Source of the DNA: Hyphomicrobiales bacterium | GTDB lineage: Bacteria; Pseudomonadota; Alphaproteobacteria; Rhizobiales; Rhizobiaceae | Direction of reading: 5' to 3' | DNA length: 64,000 bases | NCBI GenBank assembly: GCA_900466475.1 | Contig: UBMI01000002.1 | Location: forward strand, 124,001-188,000 | Part shown: positions 40,213 through 49,148 of the stretch, one piece after another | Layout: the number at the start of each line of letters is the position of its first letter | Numbering within the stretch: position 1 is the first letter of the stretch | Made by a program: the position numbers and the translations under genes | The notes under the pieces: generated by a model | The model's database searches: none | What the model saw: the letters and a program-made list of their open reading frames with translations, nothing else | Told to the model about the DNA's origin: nothing

Positions 40213-41437
40213 GCGCGTCGAGCGTATCGATCTTCCTGAGCTTCGGAAAGCCGCTTGCCCAGAGCGCAGCGACCGCAAGCGTACCGACCCCGCCGATGAT
40301 GACGGCCGGAACCGCACCGAAGACCGAGGCCATGGTGCCCGCTCGGAACTCGCCGAGCTCATTGGACGCGCCGACAAAGACCATATTGACGGCGTTTACG
40401 CGACCGCGCAGATGGTCCGGCGTCCAGAGCGCAATCAGGCTCTCGCGAACATAGACGGAAATCATATCCGCAGCGCCCATGATCGCGAGCGCTGCGATGG
40501 AAACCTCGGTATTGGTCGAGAATCCGAACACGATCGTACCAACGCCGAAAATCGCCACGCCGATGAACATATACAGGCCGGCCTTGTGCTTCAGCGGATA
40601 GGCGGCAAGGAAGATCGCCATGATGATGGCGCCCACGCCCGGCGCCGAACGCAGCAGGCCGAGGCCCCAGGGCCCGAGCGTCAGGATATCACGCGCAAAG
40701 ATCGGCATCAGCGCGGTGGCGCCGCCTAAGAGAACGGCGAAGAGATCCAGCGAGATGGCCCCAAGCACCACCTTCTCTTCCCTTATATAGCGGAAACCGC
40801 CGAGGATCATGTCCCAGTTCTTGGCTTCACCCGTCGTCTTCTGCGGCGGTTTCGGGATCGTGTAGAGCAGGATCGCGCCCAGCGCAGAAAAGATGACTGC
40901 GACCATATAGGCCGTCGAAGCGCTGACGCCGTAAAGCAGACCGCCGAGCACGGGGCCGGTGATGGCCGCAAGCTGCCATGAGGAGGAATTCCAGGCGATC
41001 GCGTTCGAAAGGTCCTTCTCCGGCACGAGGTTCGGCGCAAGCGACTGCACGGCAGGCGTCATGAAGGCGCGTTCTATGCCGAAGATCAGCAGCACCGCGA
41101 AAACCGGAATTGGTGAAAAGCTGCCGGTAATCGTCATCCCCAGGAGCGCAAGCGTGCAGAGCGCGCTGACAAGCGAGCAGATCGAGGCGATCGCACGGCG
41201 ATTGTGCCGGTCGGCCACTGATCCAGTAACGAGGATCAATGCGAGAGACGGCAGGAACTGCACGAGCCCGATCAGGCCGAGATAAATGGCGCTGCCGGTC
41301 TGGTCATACATCTGCCAGCCGACGGCGACGCTGACGATCTGCTGCGAGAAGGAAAGCAGAAACCGCGCGAAGAAAAAGCGGGTGTAGGACGGATGCCGGA
41401 ACGCGGCAAAACGGTCTCCGGTGGGCGAAAGCGACAT
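40193..41437 (-). CDS. MFS transporter (EntS-like)
   Basis: 414 residues, about 12 membrane helices. The first segment SYTRFFFARFLLSFSQQIVSVAVGWQMYDQT and the loop GSVADRHNRRAIASICSLV are typical of the drug/siderophore-exporter-like EntS group of MFS permeases. Substrate unknown. Its 3' end overlaps the amidotransferase gene by 20 bp on the opposite strand. Confidence 0.88.
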   Translation of the reverse strand: MSLSPTGDRFAAFRHPSYTRFFFARFLLSFSQQIVSVAVGWQMYDQTGSAIYLGLIGLVQFLPSLALILVTGSVADRHNRRAIASICSLVSALCTLALLGMTITGSFSPIPVFAVLLIFGIERAFMTPAVQSLAPNLVPEKDLSNAIAWNSSSWQLAAITGPVLGGLLYGVSASTAYMVAVIFSALGAILLYTIPKPPQKTTGEAKNWDMILGGFRYIREEKVVLGAISLDLFAVLLGGATALMPIFARDILTLGPWGLGLLRSAPGVGAIIMAIFLAAYPLKHKAGLYMFIGVAIFGVGTIVFGFSTNTEVSIAALAIMGAADMISVYVRESLIALWTPDHLRGRVNAVNMVFVGASNELGEFRAGTMASVFGAVPAVIIGGVGTLAVAALWASGFPKLRKIDTLDAPIREAP

Positions 41438-41576
41438 GAAGCTTTTCCGAGAGAGCGGGCGCAGAATTGCCTGCGAAGTGGCCCGTTAAACATGATTTGC
41501 CATGCGTCTCCACACGGCCCTTGCTCGTTTAATCGCCAATGTCTACATATCTGTCAACAACGAACTGGAGACGGTA

Positions 41577-41891
41577 ATGGCGGGAATTCTTGAAGCCATT
41601 TTTTTGATTATCAATGTGGCTTTGAACCTCTATTGGTACGTGATCATTGCCAGCGCCATTTTCTCGTGGCTGTACGCATTCAACGTCATCAATTCGCATA
41701 ACCAGTTTGTCAGCCAACTGGGCATGTTCTTCTATAACGCCACCGAACCTGCATTGCGGCCGATACGACGTTTTCTGCCCAACCTGGGTGGCATCGACAT
41801 CTCTCCGATTGTTCTGTTGCTGATCATCCTGTTCATCCAGGCCATACTCAACAATCCGATCAAGCCTTTCCTATTTTCGCTGGTCGTTTGA
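41577..41891 (+). CDS. YggT family membrane protein
   Basis: 104 residues from ATG 41577 (GGAG upstream). Two hydrophobic segments flank the family signature [24 protein letters not shown]. YggT proteins are inner-membrane proteins implicated in osmotic tolerance or cell division depending on species. The next gene starts at a TTG overlapping its stop (TTGA), matching the common yggT-yggU pairing. Confidence 0.93.
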   Translation: MAGILEAIFLIINVALNLYWYVIIASAIFSWLYAFNVINSHNQFVSQLGMFFYNATEPALRPIRRFLPNLGGIDISPIVLLLIILFIQAILNNPIKPFLFSLVV

Positions 41892-42199
41892 GCCGTCCCT
41901 GGAGGCTTTCCGGTGATCACGTCCGTCTTGCCGTAAGGCTGACGCCGAATGGCGGGCAGAATGCCATCGACGGTATCGAACCAGATGGCGAAGGCGGCGT
42001 GTTCTTGAAGGCGCGTGTCACCGCCGTCCCGGAAAAGGGAAAAGCCAACAAGGCCCTCATAGCGCTCGTCGCCAAGTCTTTGGGTATTGGAAAGTCCTTG
42101 GTCAGCCTTGCTGCCGGCGATACGTCGCGCAAAAAAATCCTCCGGATCGATGGCGATCCGGAGGATTTGATCAACAAGCTCGAAACGCTATTTGGCTAG
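41888..42199 (+). CDS. DUF167/YggU family protein
   Basis: 103 residues starting from TTG 41888, overlapping the YggT stop as [43 protein letters not shown], and [13 protein letters not shown] identify the DUF167 (YggU) fold. Function unknown. Confidence 0.92.
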   Translation: MSRPWRLSGDHVRLAVRLTPNGGQNAIDGIEPDGEGGVFLKARVTAVPEKGKANKALIALVAKSLGIGKSLVSLAAGDTSRKKILRIDGDPEDLINKLETLFG

Positions 42200-42245
42200 A
42201 GCAATTCCGGCGAGGATGTGCAGCGGTTTTGCATCCGCAATTGCG
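42197..42245. repeat. Short rhizobial repeat after the DUF167 gene
   Basis: The DUF167 stop codon (TAG) opens a stretch TAGAGCAATTCCGGCG... ATGTGCAGCGGTTTTGCATC... CCGCAATTGCGG of a type I recognise as a common rhizobial intergenic element. Its core GTGCAGCGGTTTTGC is shared with the element at 13246-13350. Confidence 0.5.
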
Positions 42246-42257
42246 GAATGGCCGGAA

Positions 42258-42794
42258 TCAGGCCTTTTCTTTCTTGGCGCGCTCGATGGCTTCGAGGATC
42301 AGCTCGCCTGCTTCCTTGGAGTCGCCCCAGCCATAGATCTTCACCCACTTGCCAGGCTCCAGATCCTTATAGTGCTCGAAGAAATGCTCGATCTGCTTCA
42401 GCGTGATGTCCGGAAGATCGGTATAATCCTTCACCTTGTCATAACGCATCGTCAGCTTCGGCGAAGGGACGGCGATGATCTTCTCGTCCTTGCCGGAATT
42501 GTCTTCCATCTTCAGAACGCCGATGGGGCGCACGTTGATAACGCAGCCCGGAACCAGCGGACGGGTGCTGGCGATCAGCACGTCGATCGGGTCGCCGTCT
42601 TCGGAAAGCGTATGCGGCACGAAGCCGTAGTTGCCCGGGTAGGTCATCGGCGTATAGAGGAAACGGTCAACGACCAGCGTGCCGGCTTCCTTGTCCATTT
42701 CATACTTGATCGGATGACCGCCGACCGGAACCTCGACGATAACGTTGACGTCTTCAGGTGGATTCTTACCGATTGAAACGGCGTCGATGCGCAT
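42258..42794 (-). CDS. ppa: Inorganic pyrophosphatase
   Basis: Family I Mg-dependent pyrophosphatase, cytoplasmic, 178 residues. Signature metal-binding Asp cluster [10 protein letters not shown] and further [30 protein letters not shown] (parts: [19 protein letters not shown]). Expected length. Convergent with the DUF167 gene. Confidence 0.97.
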   Translation of the reverse strand: MRIDAVSIGKNPPEDVNVIVEVPVGGHPIKYEMDKEAGTLVVDRFLYTPMTYPGNYGFVPHTLSEDGDPIDVLIASTRPLVPGCVINVRPIGVLKMEDNSGKDEKIIAVPSPKLTMRYDKVKDYTDLPDITLKQIEHFFEHYKDLEPGKWVKIYGWGDSKEAGELILEAIERAKKEKA

Positions 42795-42942
42795 AGGAAA
42801 CTCCCGGGAGGTTGAATTGCTCGAAGCCAGTTAATCGGTTTCATGACGCAACGCAACATGCCTCGCAAGCAATGCTTAATGCGCGCGGGCGTCAAAATAT
42901 ATAATTTTTCTAATGAAAGATGCAGCGACTGCGGTACCGCAA

Positions 42943-43449
42943 TCAGTTCCAGATGAAGCCGATCTTTTTGATCTGCTTATGGTCGAAATTTTCCATGCCT
43001 TCGCAGAAATCGACACCGCCATGGTCGCGATAAAAGCCGGCTGCGGTCTCATTTTCTTCCAGGCACCAGACGACCATACCGTTACAGCCGAGAGATTTCA
43101 GCAACCGCCGGGCTTCACCGAAAAGCAATTTTCCGAGGCCGATACCCTGATACTCCGGGCGCAGATAAAGCTCGTAGATTTCGCCTTCCTGAGGCAATGC
43201 GCGAGCGCGATTGAGGCCGAGGGTCGCATAACCCGCCACAGTTCCTGCCACATCCAGAACAAGCAACGTCGCCGGACCGCGCGTCGCCTTGCGCCACCAG
43301 TTTTCGCCGCGGCGCTCGATCATCTGCGTCAGAGCACGATGCGGAATGATGCCGGCATAGGTATGCTGCCATGAAAGCCGGTGGGCTTCCGAAATGGCTC
43401 GGGCATCATGCGGTTCAGCCCGCCGGACATCGATCGACAACGTCTTCAT
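42943..43449 (-). CDS. GNAT-family N-acetyltransferase
   Basis: 168 residues from ATG 43449 (MKTLSIDVRRAEPHDARAISE). The frame stays open 41 codons upstream but the family starts here. GNAT acetyl-CoA-binding loop: LRPEYQGIGLGKLLFGEARR, followed by WCLEENETAAGFYRDHGG. Substrate unknown. A CtrA-type box lies about 100 bp upstream. Confidence 0.88.
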   Translation of the reverse strand: MKTLSIDVRRAEPHDARAISEAHRLSWQHTYAGIIPHRALTQMIERRGENWWRKATRGPATLLVLDVAGTVAGYATLGLNRARALPQEGEIYELYLRPEYQGIGLGKLLFGEARRLLKSLGCNGMVVWCLEENETAAGFYRDHGGVDFCEGMENFDHKQIKKIGFIWN

Positions 43450-43547
43450 AACGCTTACTCTGGTCCTGCCGGAGGCAATTAACCATATGCGGCAGCCGCA
43501 TCGTGATCGATTGCCCACAGACTTGATATGTGGACGACAGAGAAAAT

Positions 43548-43563
43548 TTAACGCTTTTTTAAC
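43548..43563 (-). promoter_or_regulatory. CtrA-type box upstream of the GNAT gene
   Basis: TTAA-CGCTTTT-TTAAC, an exact match to the TTAA-N7-TTAAC consensus for the alphaproteobacterial cell-cycle regulator CtrA, in the gap between typA's terminator and the GNAT gene, about 100-115 bp upstream of the latter's ATG. The read orientation of the motif is on plus. Confidence 0.45.
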
Positions 43564-43600
43564 GATTGTCACAAGACGGAATCGACGCAGCGCACAATAA

Positions 43601-43628
43601 AAAACCCCGGCGCGAAGGCCGGGGTTTT
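43601..43628 (-). terminator. Rho-independent terminator of typA
   Basis: A perfect 11-bp stem AAAACCCCGGC / GCCGGGGTTTT with a six-base loop. On the minus strand it ends GGGGTTTTTTATT, 20 bp past the typA stop. The best terminator in the window; the T-run on both sides makes it bidirectional. Confidence 0.9.
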
Positions 43629-43647
43629 AAAGGAGTAGGCGAGGCTC

Positions 43648-45468
43648 TTAGAGAGCTGCCTTCGACTTTTCGAAACGCTTGCGGTCGTTGGCGTCGAGAT
43701 ACATCTTGCGCAGGCGAATGTTCTTCGGCGTCACTTCCATCAGCTCGTCGTCCTGGATCCAGGAAAGAGCACGATCGAGTGTCATGCGGATCGGCGGGGT
43801 AAGCTTCACGGCTTCGTCCTTGCCGGCGGCGCGGATGTTGGTGAGCTGCTTGCCCTTCAGGACGTTCACTTCAAGGTCGTTGTCGCGCGAATGGATGCCG
43901 ATGATCATGCCGGCATAGACCTTTTCGCCCGGCTCGATGATCATCGGACCGCGGTCTTCCAGGTTGAACATCGCATAGGCGACGGCTTCGCCGGAACCGT
44001 TGGCGAGCAGCACGCCGTTGACGCGGCCACCGATCACGCCCTTGTAGGGCTGGTAGTCGTGGAACAGGCGGTTCATGATCGCCGTGCCGCGCGTATCGGT
44101 CAGCAGCTCCGACTGGTAGCCGATGAGGCCGCGCGTTGGTGCGTAGAAACGCAGGCGAAGACGATTGCCGCCTGACGGACGCAGCTCGACCATCTCGGCC
44201 TTGCGCTCGGACATCTTCTGCACGACCACACCGGAATGCTCTTCGTCGACGTCGACGACAACTTCTTCGATCGGCTCGAGAACCTGGCCGCTTTCATCCT
44301 TGTGCATCACGACGCGCGGACGCGACACGGCGAGCTCGAAGCCTTCGCGACGCATGGTTTCGATGAGAACGGCGAGCTGAAGTTCACCGCGGCCGGACAC
44401 GTAGAACGAATCCTTGCCTTCGGCTTCTTCGATCTTCAGGGCAACGTTGCCTTCGGCTTCCTTGAAGAGACGGTCGCGGATGACGCGGCTCGTCACCTTG
44501 TCGCCTTCGGTGCCCGCAAGCGGGCTGTCGTTGACAATGAAGGACATGGTGACAGTCGGCGGATCGATCGGCTGCGCCTTCATGGCTTCTGAAACGGCAG
44601 GATCGCAGAACGTATCAGCGACAGTGCCCTTGGAGAGGCCGGCGATCGCGACGATGTCGCCTGCCTGCGCATCTTCGATCGGCTGACGCTCGATACCACG
44701 GAACGCGAGGATCTTGGAGATACGGCCGGTTTCGATCAGCTTGCCATCCTGGCCCAGAACCTTGACGGCCTGGTTCGGCTTGATCGAGCCCGATGCGATA
44801 CGGCCGGTGATGATGCGGCCGAGGAAGGGGTTGGCTTCAAGGATCGTTCCGATCATGCGGAACGGGCCTTCTTCGACCTTCGGCTCCGGAACGTGCTTGA
44901 GCACGAGATCGAGAAGCGGCGCAAGACCTTCGTCCTTCGGACCTTCAGGATTGACGTTCATCCAGCCGTCGCGGCCCGAACCATACATGATCGGGAAGTC
45001 GAGCTGTTCGTCGGTCGCGTCGAGATTGGCAAAGAGGTCGAAGACTTCGTTGATGACTTCTTCATGGCGGCCATCGGGACGGTCGATCTTGTTGATCGCG
45101 ACGATCGGGCGAAGGCCGACCTTCAGCGCCTTGGAGACGACGAACTTCGTCTGCGGCATCGGACCTTCGGAAGAGTCGACCAGAACGATCGCACCATCCA
45201 CCATCGACAGGATGCGCTCGACTTCACCGCCGAAGTCGGCGTGGCCGGGGGTGTCGACGATATTGATGCGGACACCCTTCCATTCCACCGAGGTTGCCTT
45301 GGCGAGAATGGTGATGCCGCGTTCCTTTTCGAGGTCGTTCGAGTCCATCACGCGCTCTGCAACGCGCTGGTTCTCGCGGAACGAGCCGGACTGTTTCAGG
45401 AGCTCGTCGACGAGGGTCGTTTTGCCATGGTCAACGTGCGCGATGATCGCGATGTTGCGAAGTGCCAT
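43648..45468 (-). CDS. typA: Ribosome-associated GTPase TypA/BipA
   Basis: Translational GTPase of the EF-G class needed for stress and low-temperature growth. 606 residues: G1 AHVDHGKTTL, switch I/GITI region ERGITILAKAT, G3 DTPGHADFGGEVER, G4 NKIDRPD, then the EF-G-like domains and the TypA-specific C-terminal domain (LEDRGPMIIEPGEKVYAGMIIG pattern). It is preceded by a leader with three hairpins. Confidence 0.97.
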   Translation of the reverse strand: MALRNIAIIAHVDHGKTTLVDELLKQSGSFRENQRVAERVMDSNDLEKERGITILAKATSVEWKGVRINIVDTPGHADFGGEVERILSMVDGAIVLVDSSEGPMPQTKFVVSKALKVGLRPIVAINKIDRPDGRHEEVINEVFDLFANLDATDEQLDFPIMYGSGRDGWMNVNPEGPKDEGLAPLLDLVLKHVPEPKVEEGPFRMIGTILEANPFLGRIITGRIASGSIKPNQAVKVLGQDGKLIETGRISKILAFRGIERQPIEDAQAGDIVAIAGLSKGTVADTFCDPAVSEAMKAQPIDPPTVTMSFIVNDSPLAGTEGDKVTSRVIRDRLFKEAEGNVALKIEEAEGKDSFYVSGRGELQLAVLIETMRREGFELAVSRPRVVMHKDESGQVLEPIEEVVVDVDEEHSGVVVQKMSERKAEMVELRPSGGNRLRLRFYAPTRGLIGYQSELLTDTRGTAIMNRLFHDYQPYKGVIGGRVNGVLLANGSGEAVAYAMFNLEDRGPMIIEPGEKVYAGMIIGIHSRDNDLEVNVLKGKQLTNIRAAGKDEAVKLTPPIRMTLDRALSWIQDDELMEVTPKNIRLRKMYLDANDRKRFEKSKAAL

Positions 45469-45508
45469 TTGTCATAATCTCTGAGGCTGGGGCGCTACGC
45501 TTAGTGGA

Positions 45509-45601
45509 CGCGCCATTTATGTTTGGCGCGCTCATACCGTTTTTTTCGCGATTGCGAAAGGGGGTGGCACGCGAAAGCTACGGCATGGCTATCACCATGC
45601 C
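45509..45601 (-). promoter_or_regulatory. Three consecutive hairpins between the M3 peptidase and typA
   Basis: Three perfect stems in 93 bp upstream of typA: 45580-45601 (CGGCATGG/CCATGCCG, loop 6), 45543-45558 (TTTCGC/GCGAAA, loop 4) and 45509-45530 (CGCGCCA/TGGCGCG, loop 8). No clean terminator T-run follows any of them on minus. They may be a structured typA 5' leader, a small RNA, or part of the M3-peptidase 3' end. Confidence 0.4.
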
Positions 45602-45627
45602 GCTTTGCTCTATGTCATCAAACTGTC

Positions 45628-47715
45628 TTAAGCGTCACTGCCTGTCAATTCCTCGAAGGTCGCAAGGCCCTTCTTGACCAGCATCGCGTCCGGGCTCGGC
45701 AGCTTGCCGCGGAAAGCCTTGTAGGCGTCTTCCGGATCGACGGAGCCGCCCGTGGAGTAGATATTATTCCGAAGCTTTGCGGCCATTTCGCCGCTGAAGG
45801 CATCGCCCGTCTCTTCGAAGGCGGCGAAGGCATCGGCATCGAGCACCTCCGACCACATGTAGGAATAATAGCCCGCCGAATAACCGCCGGAGAAGATATG
45901 CTGGAAGTGCGGCGTGGCGTGACGCATGACGATCGATTTCGGCATGCCGATTTCCGAGAGCACCTCGGCCTGAACGGCCATCGGATCCCCGACCTTGTCG
46001 CGCGTATGGAAGGCCATGTCGACCAGCGCCGAAGAGGTGAACTCCACGGTGTTGAAGCCGGAATTGAAGGTGCGGGCGGCAAGCACCTTGTCAAGCAGCG
46101 CCTGTGGCATCGGCTCTCCGGTTTCGAAATGCACGGCATATTCCTTGAGGATGGCAGGAACCGTCAGCCAGTGCTCGTAAAGCTGCGAAGGAAGCTCGAC
46201 GAAATCGCGCGAGACCCCCGTACCCGATACAGAGGGATAGGTAACGTTGGAGAGCATGCCGTGCAGCGCATGGCCGAATTCATGGAACAGCGTACGCGCA
46301 TCGTCGAGCGAAAGCAGCGCCGGCTTTCCTTCCGCGGGCTTTGCGAAATTGCAGACATTGTAGATGATCGGCATCTCGCCATGGCGGCCGTTCTTCATCG
46401 TCAGCTTGTGCTGTGACTGGAAGGAGCTCATCCAGGCGCCCGAACGTTTCGAGCTGCGGGCGAAATAGTCGCCGAGGAAAAGCGCGACGAGCTTGTCGTC
46501 CCGGTCGCGAATCTCGAAGACCCGGACGTCCGGATGATAGGCGGCAACGCCCTTCTTCTCGACGGCATGAATGCCGAACAGGCGACCAGCAACGTCGAAG
46601 CAGGCGTCGATGATCTTTTCGAGCTGCAGATAGGGCTTCAGCTCCGCTTCCGAGAAATTGAACCGCTGCGCCCGGATCTTCTCCGCATAGTGACGCCAGT
46701 CCCACGGCATAACGTCGTGGTTCTTGCCTTCCGCGGTGATCAGCGCGGCGATATCCGCTTCTTCCTCGTGAGCGCGCTTCACCGCCCTTGCCCAGACGGC
46801 GCGCAGCAGATCATTCACGGCCACTGGCGTCTTCGCCATGGTATTGTCGAGCTTCAGCTCGGCGAAGTTGGCGTAGCCGAGAAGCTTCGCCACCTCGTCA
46901 CGCAACGCAAGAGTCTCTCTGATAATGCCGCGGTTATCCGTCTCGCCAACATTTTCACCACGCGCCACCCAGGCCTTGAAGGCCTGCTCGCGAAGGTCCC
47001 GGCGCTCGGAGAAAGTGAGGAACGGCTCGATGATCGAGCGTGACAGCGTTACAGCATATTTGCCGCCCTCGCCGCGCTCGCGGGCAGCAGCTGCCATTGC
47101 GTCGCGCAGGAAATCGGGAATGCCGGCAAGTTCCTCTTCGCTGGAGAGGATCAGCGACCAGCCCTTTTCGTCGGCAAGCACGTTCTGGCCGAAGCCGGTG
47201 CTGAGGCCGGCAAGCTTTTCGTTGATCGAAGCAAGTTTCTCCTGCTCTGCCTTCGGCAGCTTGGCGCCCGATTTGACAAAGCCTTTCCAATGCCGCTCCA
47301 GCACGCGTGTCTGCTCCAGCGTCAAGCCAAGGCTTTCACGCTTTTCCCAGAGTGCGTCGATACGCTTGAAGAGGTCGGCATTCATGCCGATCTTCGAGTA
47401 ATGCCGGGACATTTTCGGCGAAATATCCCGCTCCAGCGCCTGAATGACATCATTGGTATGCGCGCCGGCCCGGTTCCAGAAGAGAGAGGAAATACGCGAT
47501 AGTTCATCCCCGGCAATCTCGAGTGCGACGACTGTATTGTCGAAACTCGGCTCTTCCTTGCTGCCGGCGATCGCGTCGATCTCTCTTTCGTGCAAGGCGA
47601 GCGCGGCCTCGAAGGCCGCGGCAAAGTCGCTGTCGGCAATGGCGTCAAAACGCGGCAGGCCATGAAGGCCATTCCAGTTGACAAGTGCCTGATTGAATTG
47701 AGTGGAAGAAGACAT
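45628..47715 (-). CDS. M3-family oligopeptidase (OpdA/Dcp type)
   Basis: Zinc metallopeptidase that degrades short peptides. 695 residues, usual for OpdA/Dcp. Active-site zinc motif FHEFGHALHGML (about residue 465) with the downstream Glu in a FVELPSQLYEHW segment. No signal peptide, so cytoplasmic. OpdA versus Dcp assignment not possible from sequence reading alone. Confidence 0.93.
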   Translation of the reverse strand: MSSSTQFNQALVNWNGLHGLPRFDAIADSDFAAAFEAALALHEREIDAIAGSKEEPSFDNTVVALEIAGDELSRISSLFWNRAGAHTNDVIQALERDISPKMSRHYSKIGMNADLFKRIDALWEKRESLGLTLEQTRVLERHWKGFVKSGAKLPKAEQEKLASINEKLAGLSTGFGQNVLADEKGWSLILSSEEELAGIPDFLRDAMAAAARERGEGGKYAVTLSRSIIEPFLTFSERRDLREQAFKAWVARGENVGETDNRGIIRETLALRDEVAKLLGYANFAELKLDNTMAKTPVAVNDLLRAVWARAVKRAHEEEADIAALITAEGKNHDVMPWDWRHYAEKIRAQRFNFSEAELKPYLQLEKIIDACFDVAGRLFGIHAVEKKGVAAYHPDVRVFEIRDRDDKLVALFLGDYFARSSKRSGAWMSSFQSQHKLTMKNGRHGEMPIIYNVCNFAKPAEGKPALLSLDDARTLFHEFGHALHGMLSNVTYPSVSGTGVSRDFVELPSQLYEHWLTVPAILKEYAVHFETGEPMPQALLDKVLAARTFNSGFNTVEFTSSALVDMAFHTRDKVGDPMAVQAEVLSEIGMPKSIVMRHATPHFQHIFSGGYSAGYYSYMWSEVLDADAFAAFEETGDAFSGEMAAKLRNNIYSTGGSVDPEDAYKAFRGKLPSPDAMLVKKGLATFEELTGSDA

Positions 47716-47809
47716 ATGAAAGTCCTTTATGCCGGCAAGTGGATCAATAATATAGGAAGGTCGCCACGGAATTGATATGTGGCCGGCCGTGACTTTTGTC
47801 CGCCCGGCT

Positions 47810-47829
47810 AATTCTTGTGGGCAAGAATT
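47810..47829. promoter_or_regulatory. Inverted repeat upstream of the CtrA-boxed gene
   Basis: AATTCTTG-TGGG-CAAGAATT, a perfect 8-bp dyad with a four-base spacer, 13 bp before the CtrA box, in the 198-bp gap between divergent genes. It could be a second regulator site. Confidence 0.4.
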
Positions 47830-47841
47830 GATACATAAAAA

Positions 47842-47857
47842 TTAACCAATCGTTAAC
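47842..47857 (+). promoter_or_regulatory. CtrA-type box upstream of the gene at 47920
   Basis: TTAA-CCAATCG-TTAAC is an exact CtrA consensus, 62-78 bp upstream of the start codon. It overlaps a perfect 16-bp palindrome, CAATCGTTAACGATTG (47847-47862). Confidence 0.55.
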
Positions 47858-47919
47858 GATTGACGCGAATCGGCTCGAGACGCTAGTTTCCCCTTATCTT
47901 CAAGTAAGAGGACATGCGC

Positions 47920-48366
47920 ATGGAAATTTTTTCCCTGCGGTCTTCTCAGAGTTTGCTATTCAAAAATAATACAAACAATAACGCAAAAAGTTCGAAGACC
48001 GCTGATATTGTAATCGAGCCTAAGCACGGCATTGCTCAAGGCTCATTCCAGATCGAAGATTTTGATAATCGCCAGGCGATCGATTTCACGGCCGTCAGTG
48101 CAGGCGAATTGCGCAGCTATGCCCGGCAGAGCCTTGACAATGGCTTGATTGATCAGAGTACCTTTGCCGCAATATCCGAACCATTGCCCATGCACGCGAT
48201 CGATCCGCTCGGCAACGTCATCGATCTGTCCAATGTCACCGACGGCACCAGTTTCAACTTCCTGGACTACTACAAGGACCAGCTTCAGATCGCCATGTCG
48301 ATTGGCGACCCGAATGAGGTTCAGACGCTGAGATCAGTCGTCGGCTTCCTTGCCAGCGAGACCTGA
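47920..48366 (+). CDS. Protein of unknown function with a CtrA-type upstream site
   Basis: 148 residues from the ATG at 47920 (AGGA seven bases before); an in-frame ATG at 47914 is closer to the AGAGGA. The N terminus is low-complexity (NNTNNNAKSS), the middle is KHGIAQGSFQIEDFDNRQAIDF, the rest is a helical, acidic domain (AGELRSYARQSLDNGLID, FNFLDYYKDQLQIAMSIG). No signal peptide or membrane helix. No family recognised. The exact CtrA box is 60-80 bp upstream. Its stop is directly adjacent to that of the convergent LysE gene. Confidence 0.8.
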   Translation: MEIFSLRSSQSLLFKNNTNNNAKSSKTADIVIEPKHGIAQGSFQIEDFDNRQAIDFTAVSAGELRSYARQSLDNGLIDQSTFAAISEPLPMHAIDPLGNVIDLSNVTDGTSFNFLDYYKDQLQIAMSIGDPNEVQTLRSVVGFLASET

Positions 48367-49008
48367 TCAGGCTTTCCGCCAACCGAGCAGACCAGGCGTG
48401 GCATGCCACAGGGCCTGAACGGCGAAACCCATGAAGAGTACGCCCGAGCAACGTACGATCAGCCTTTCATGGGCGCGGTAGAAGCGGCGTACGACGCCGG
48501 CACCGATGATCCCGATCAGGATGATGTCGGCCGTGATGAAACCGACGAAGGACACGCTGAGCAGCATCGGCAGGGCCTGAAAGTCGAGCGCACTTGCAGA
48601 GCCTGCGACCAGCGCCGTGAACGTGGCGAGCGCCACCGGATAGCCCTTCGGGTTGGTGACCCCGAAAATCAGTCCGCGGCGGAACGGCCGCTCCACGACG
48701 AGCAGCGCCTGTCCCTCGGCCTTCGGCTTCGCATTGACGGCGCTCCAGCCGATCCAGGCGAGATAGAAGCCGCAGGCAAGCCCCAGCAGGTCGAAAACGA
48801 ACGTGCCGATCGTCTTGGCACCGACGATCGCAACCAGCGCCAGACCCGACCAGACGAGATCGCCAACAAGATGCCCCATCATGAAGAAGGCGCCCGCCTT
48901 GCGACCCTGCCCGGCGCCAATACCGAGAAGCTGCAGAAAAGCCGGACCGGGGATGAGCACATAGAAAAGCGCCGCCAAAAAGGCGCCGACGAGCAGGGAA
49001 AGCGGCAT
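48367..49008 (-). CDS. LysE/RhtB-family amino-acid exporter
   Basis: 213 residues from ATG 49008 (GGAG upstream, spacing 7). N-terminal MPLSLLVGAFLAALFYVLIPGPAFL carries the family PGP motif, then MMGHLVGDLVWSGLALVA and a second FGVTNPKGYPVALATFTAL region; about six helices. Substrate unknown. It lies downstream of argG on the opposite side of the argG terminator. Confidence 0.92.
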   Translation of the reverse strand: MPLSLLVGAFLAALFYVLIPGPAFLQLLGIGAGQGRKAGAFFMMGHLVGDLVWSGLALVAIVGAKTIGTFVFDLLGLACGFYLAWIGWSAVNAKPKAEGQALLVVERPFRRGLIFGVTNPKGYPVALATFTALVAGSASALDFQALPMLLSVSFVGFITADIILIGIIGAGVVRRFYRAHERLIVRCSGVLFMGFAVQALWHATPGLLGWRKA

Positions 49009-49099
49009 GGAAAGGCTCCGATGGTAACCGGTGCAGCTTATGCCATGACCTCGTCCCGTCAAGACACTCGTCAACGGTGTATAAGCCGTGAAAGAAAAA

Positions 49100-49125
49100 A
49101 GCCCGCGCGGCGAGGCCGGCGGGCT
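49100..49125 (-). terminator. Terminator of argG
   Basis: AGCCCGC/GCGGGCT stem with an inner CGGC/GCCG stem (one bulge), running on the minus strand into TTTTTTCTTTC, 24 bp past the argG stop. Confidence 0.85.
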
Positions 49126-49148
49126 CTTTCGGATCGGTCCGACGAGCG

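Noticed and set aside
45628..45660. The stop region of the M3 peptidase as a terminator site
   Set aside because: No stem followed by a T-run on minus; the hairpins nearby lack a U-tract.
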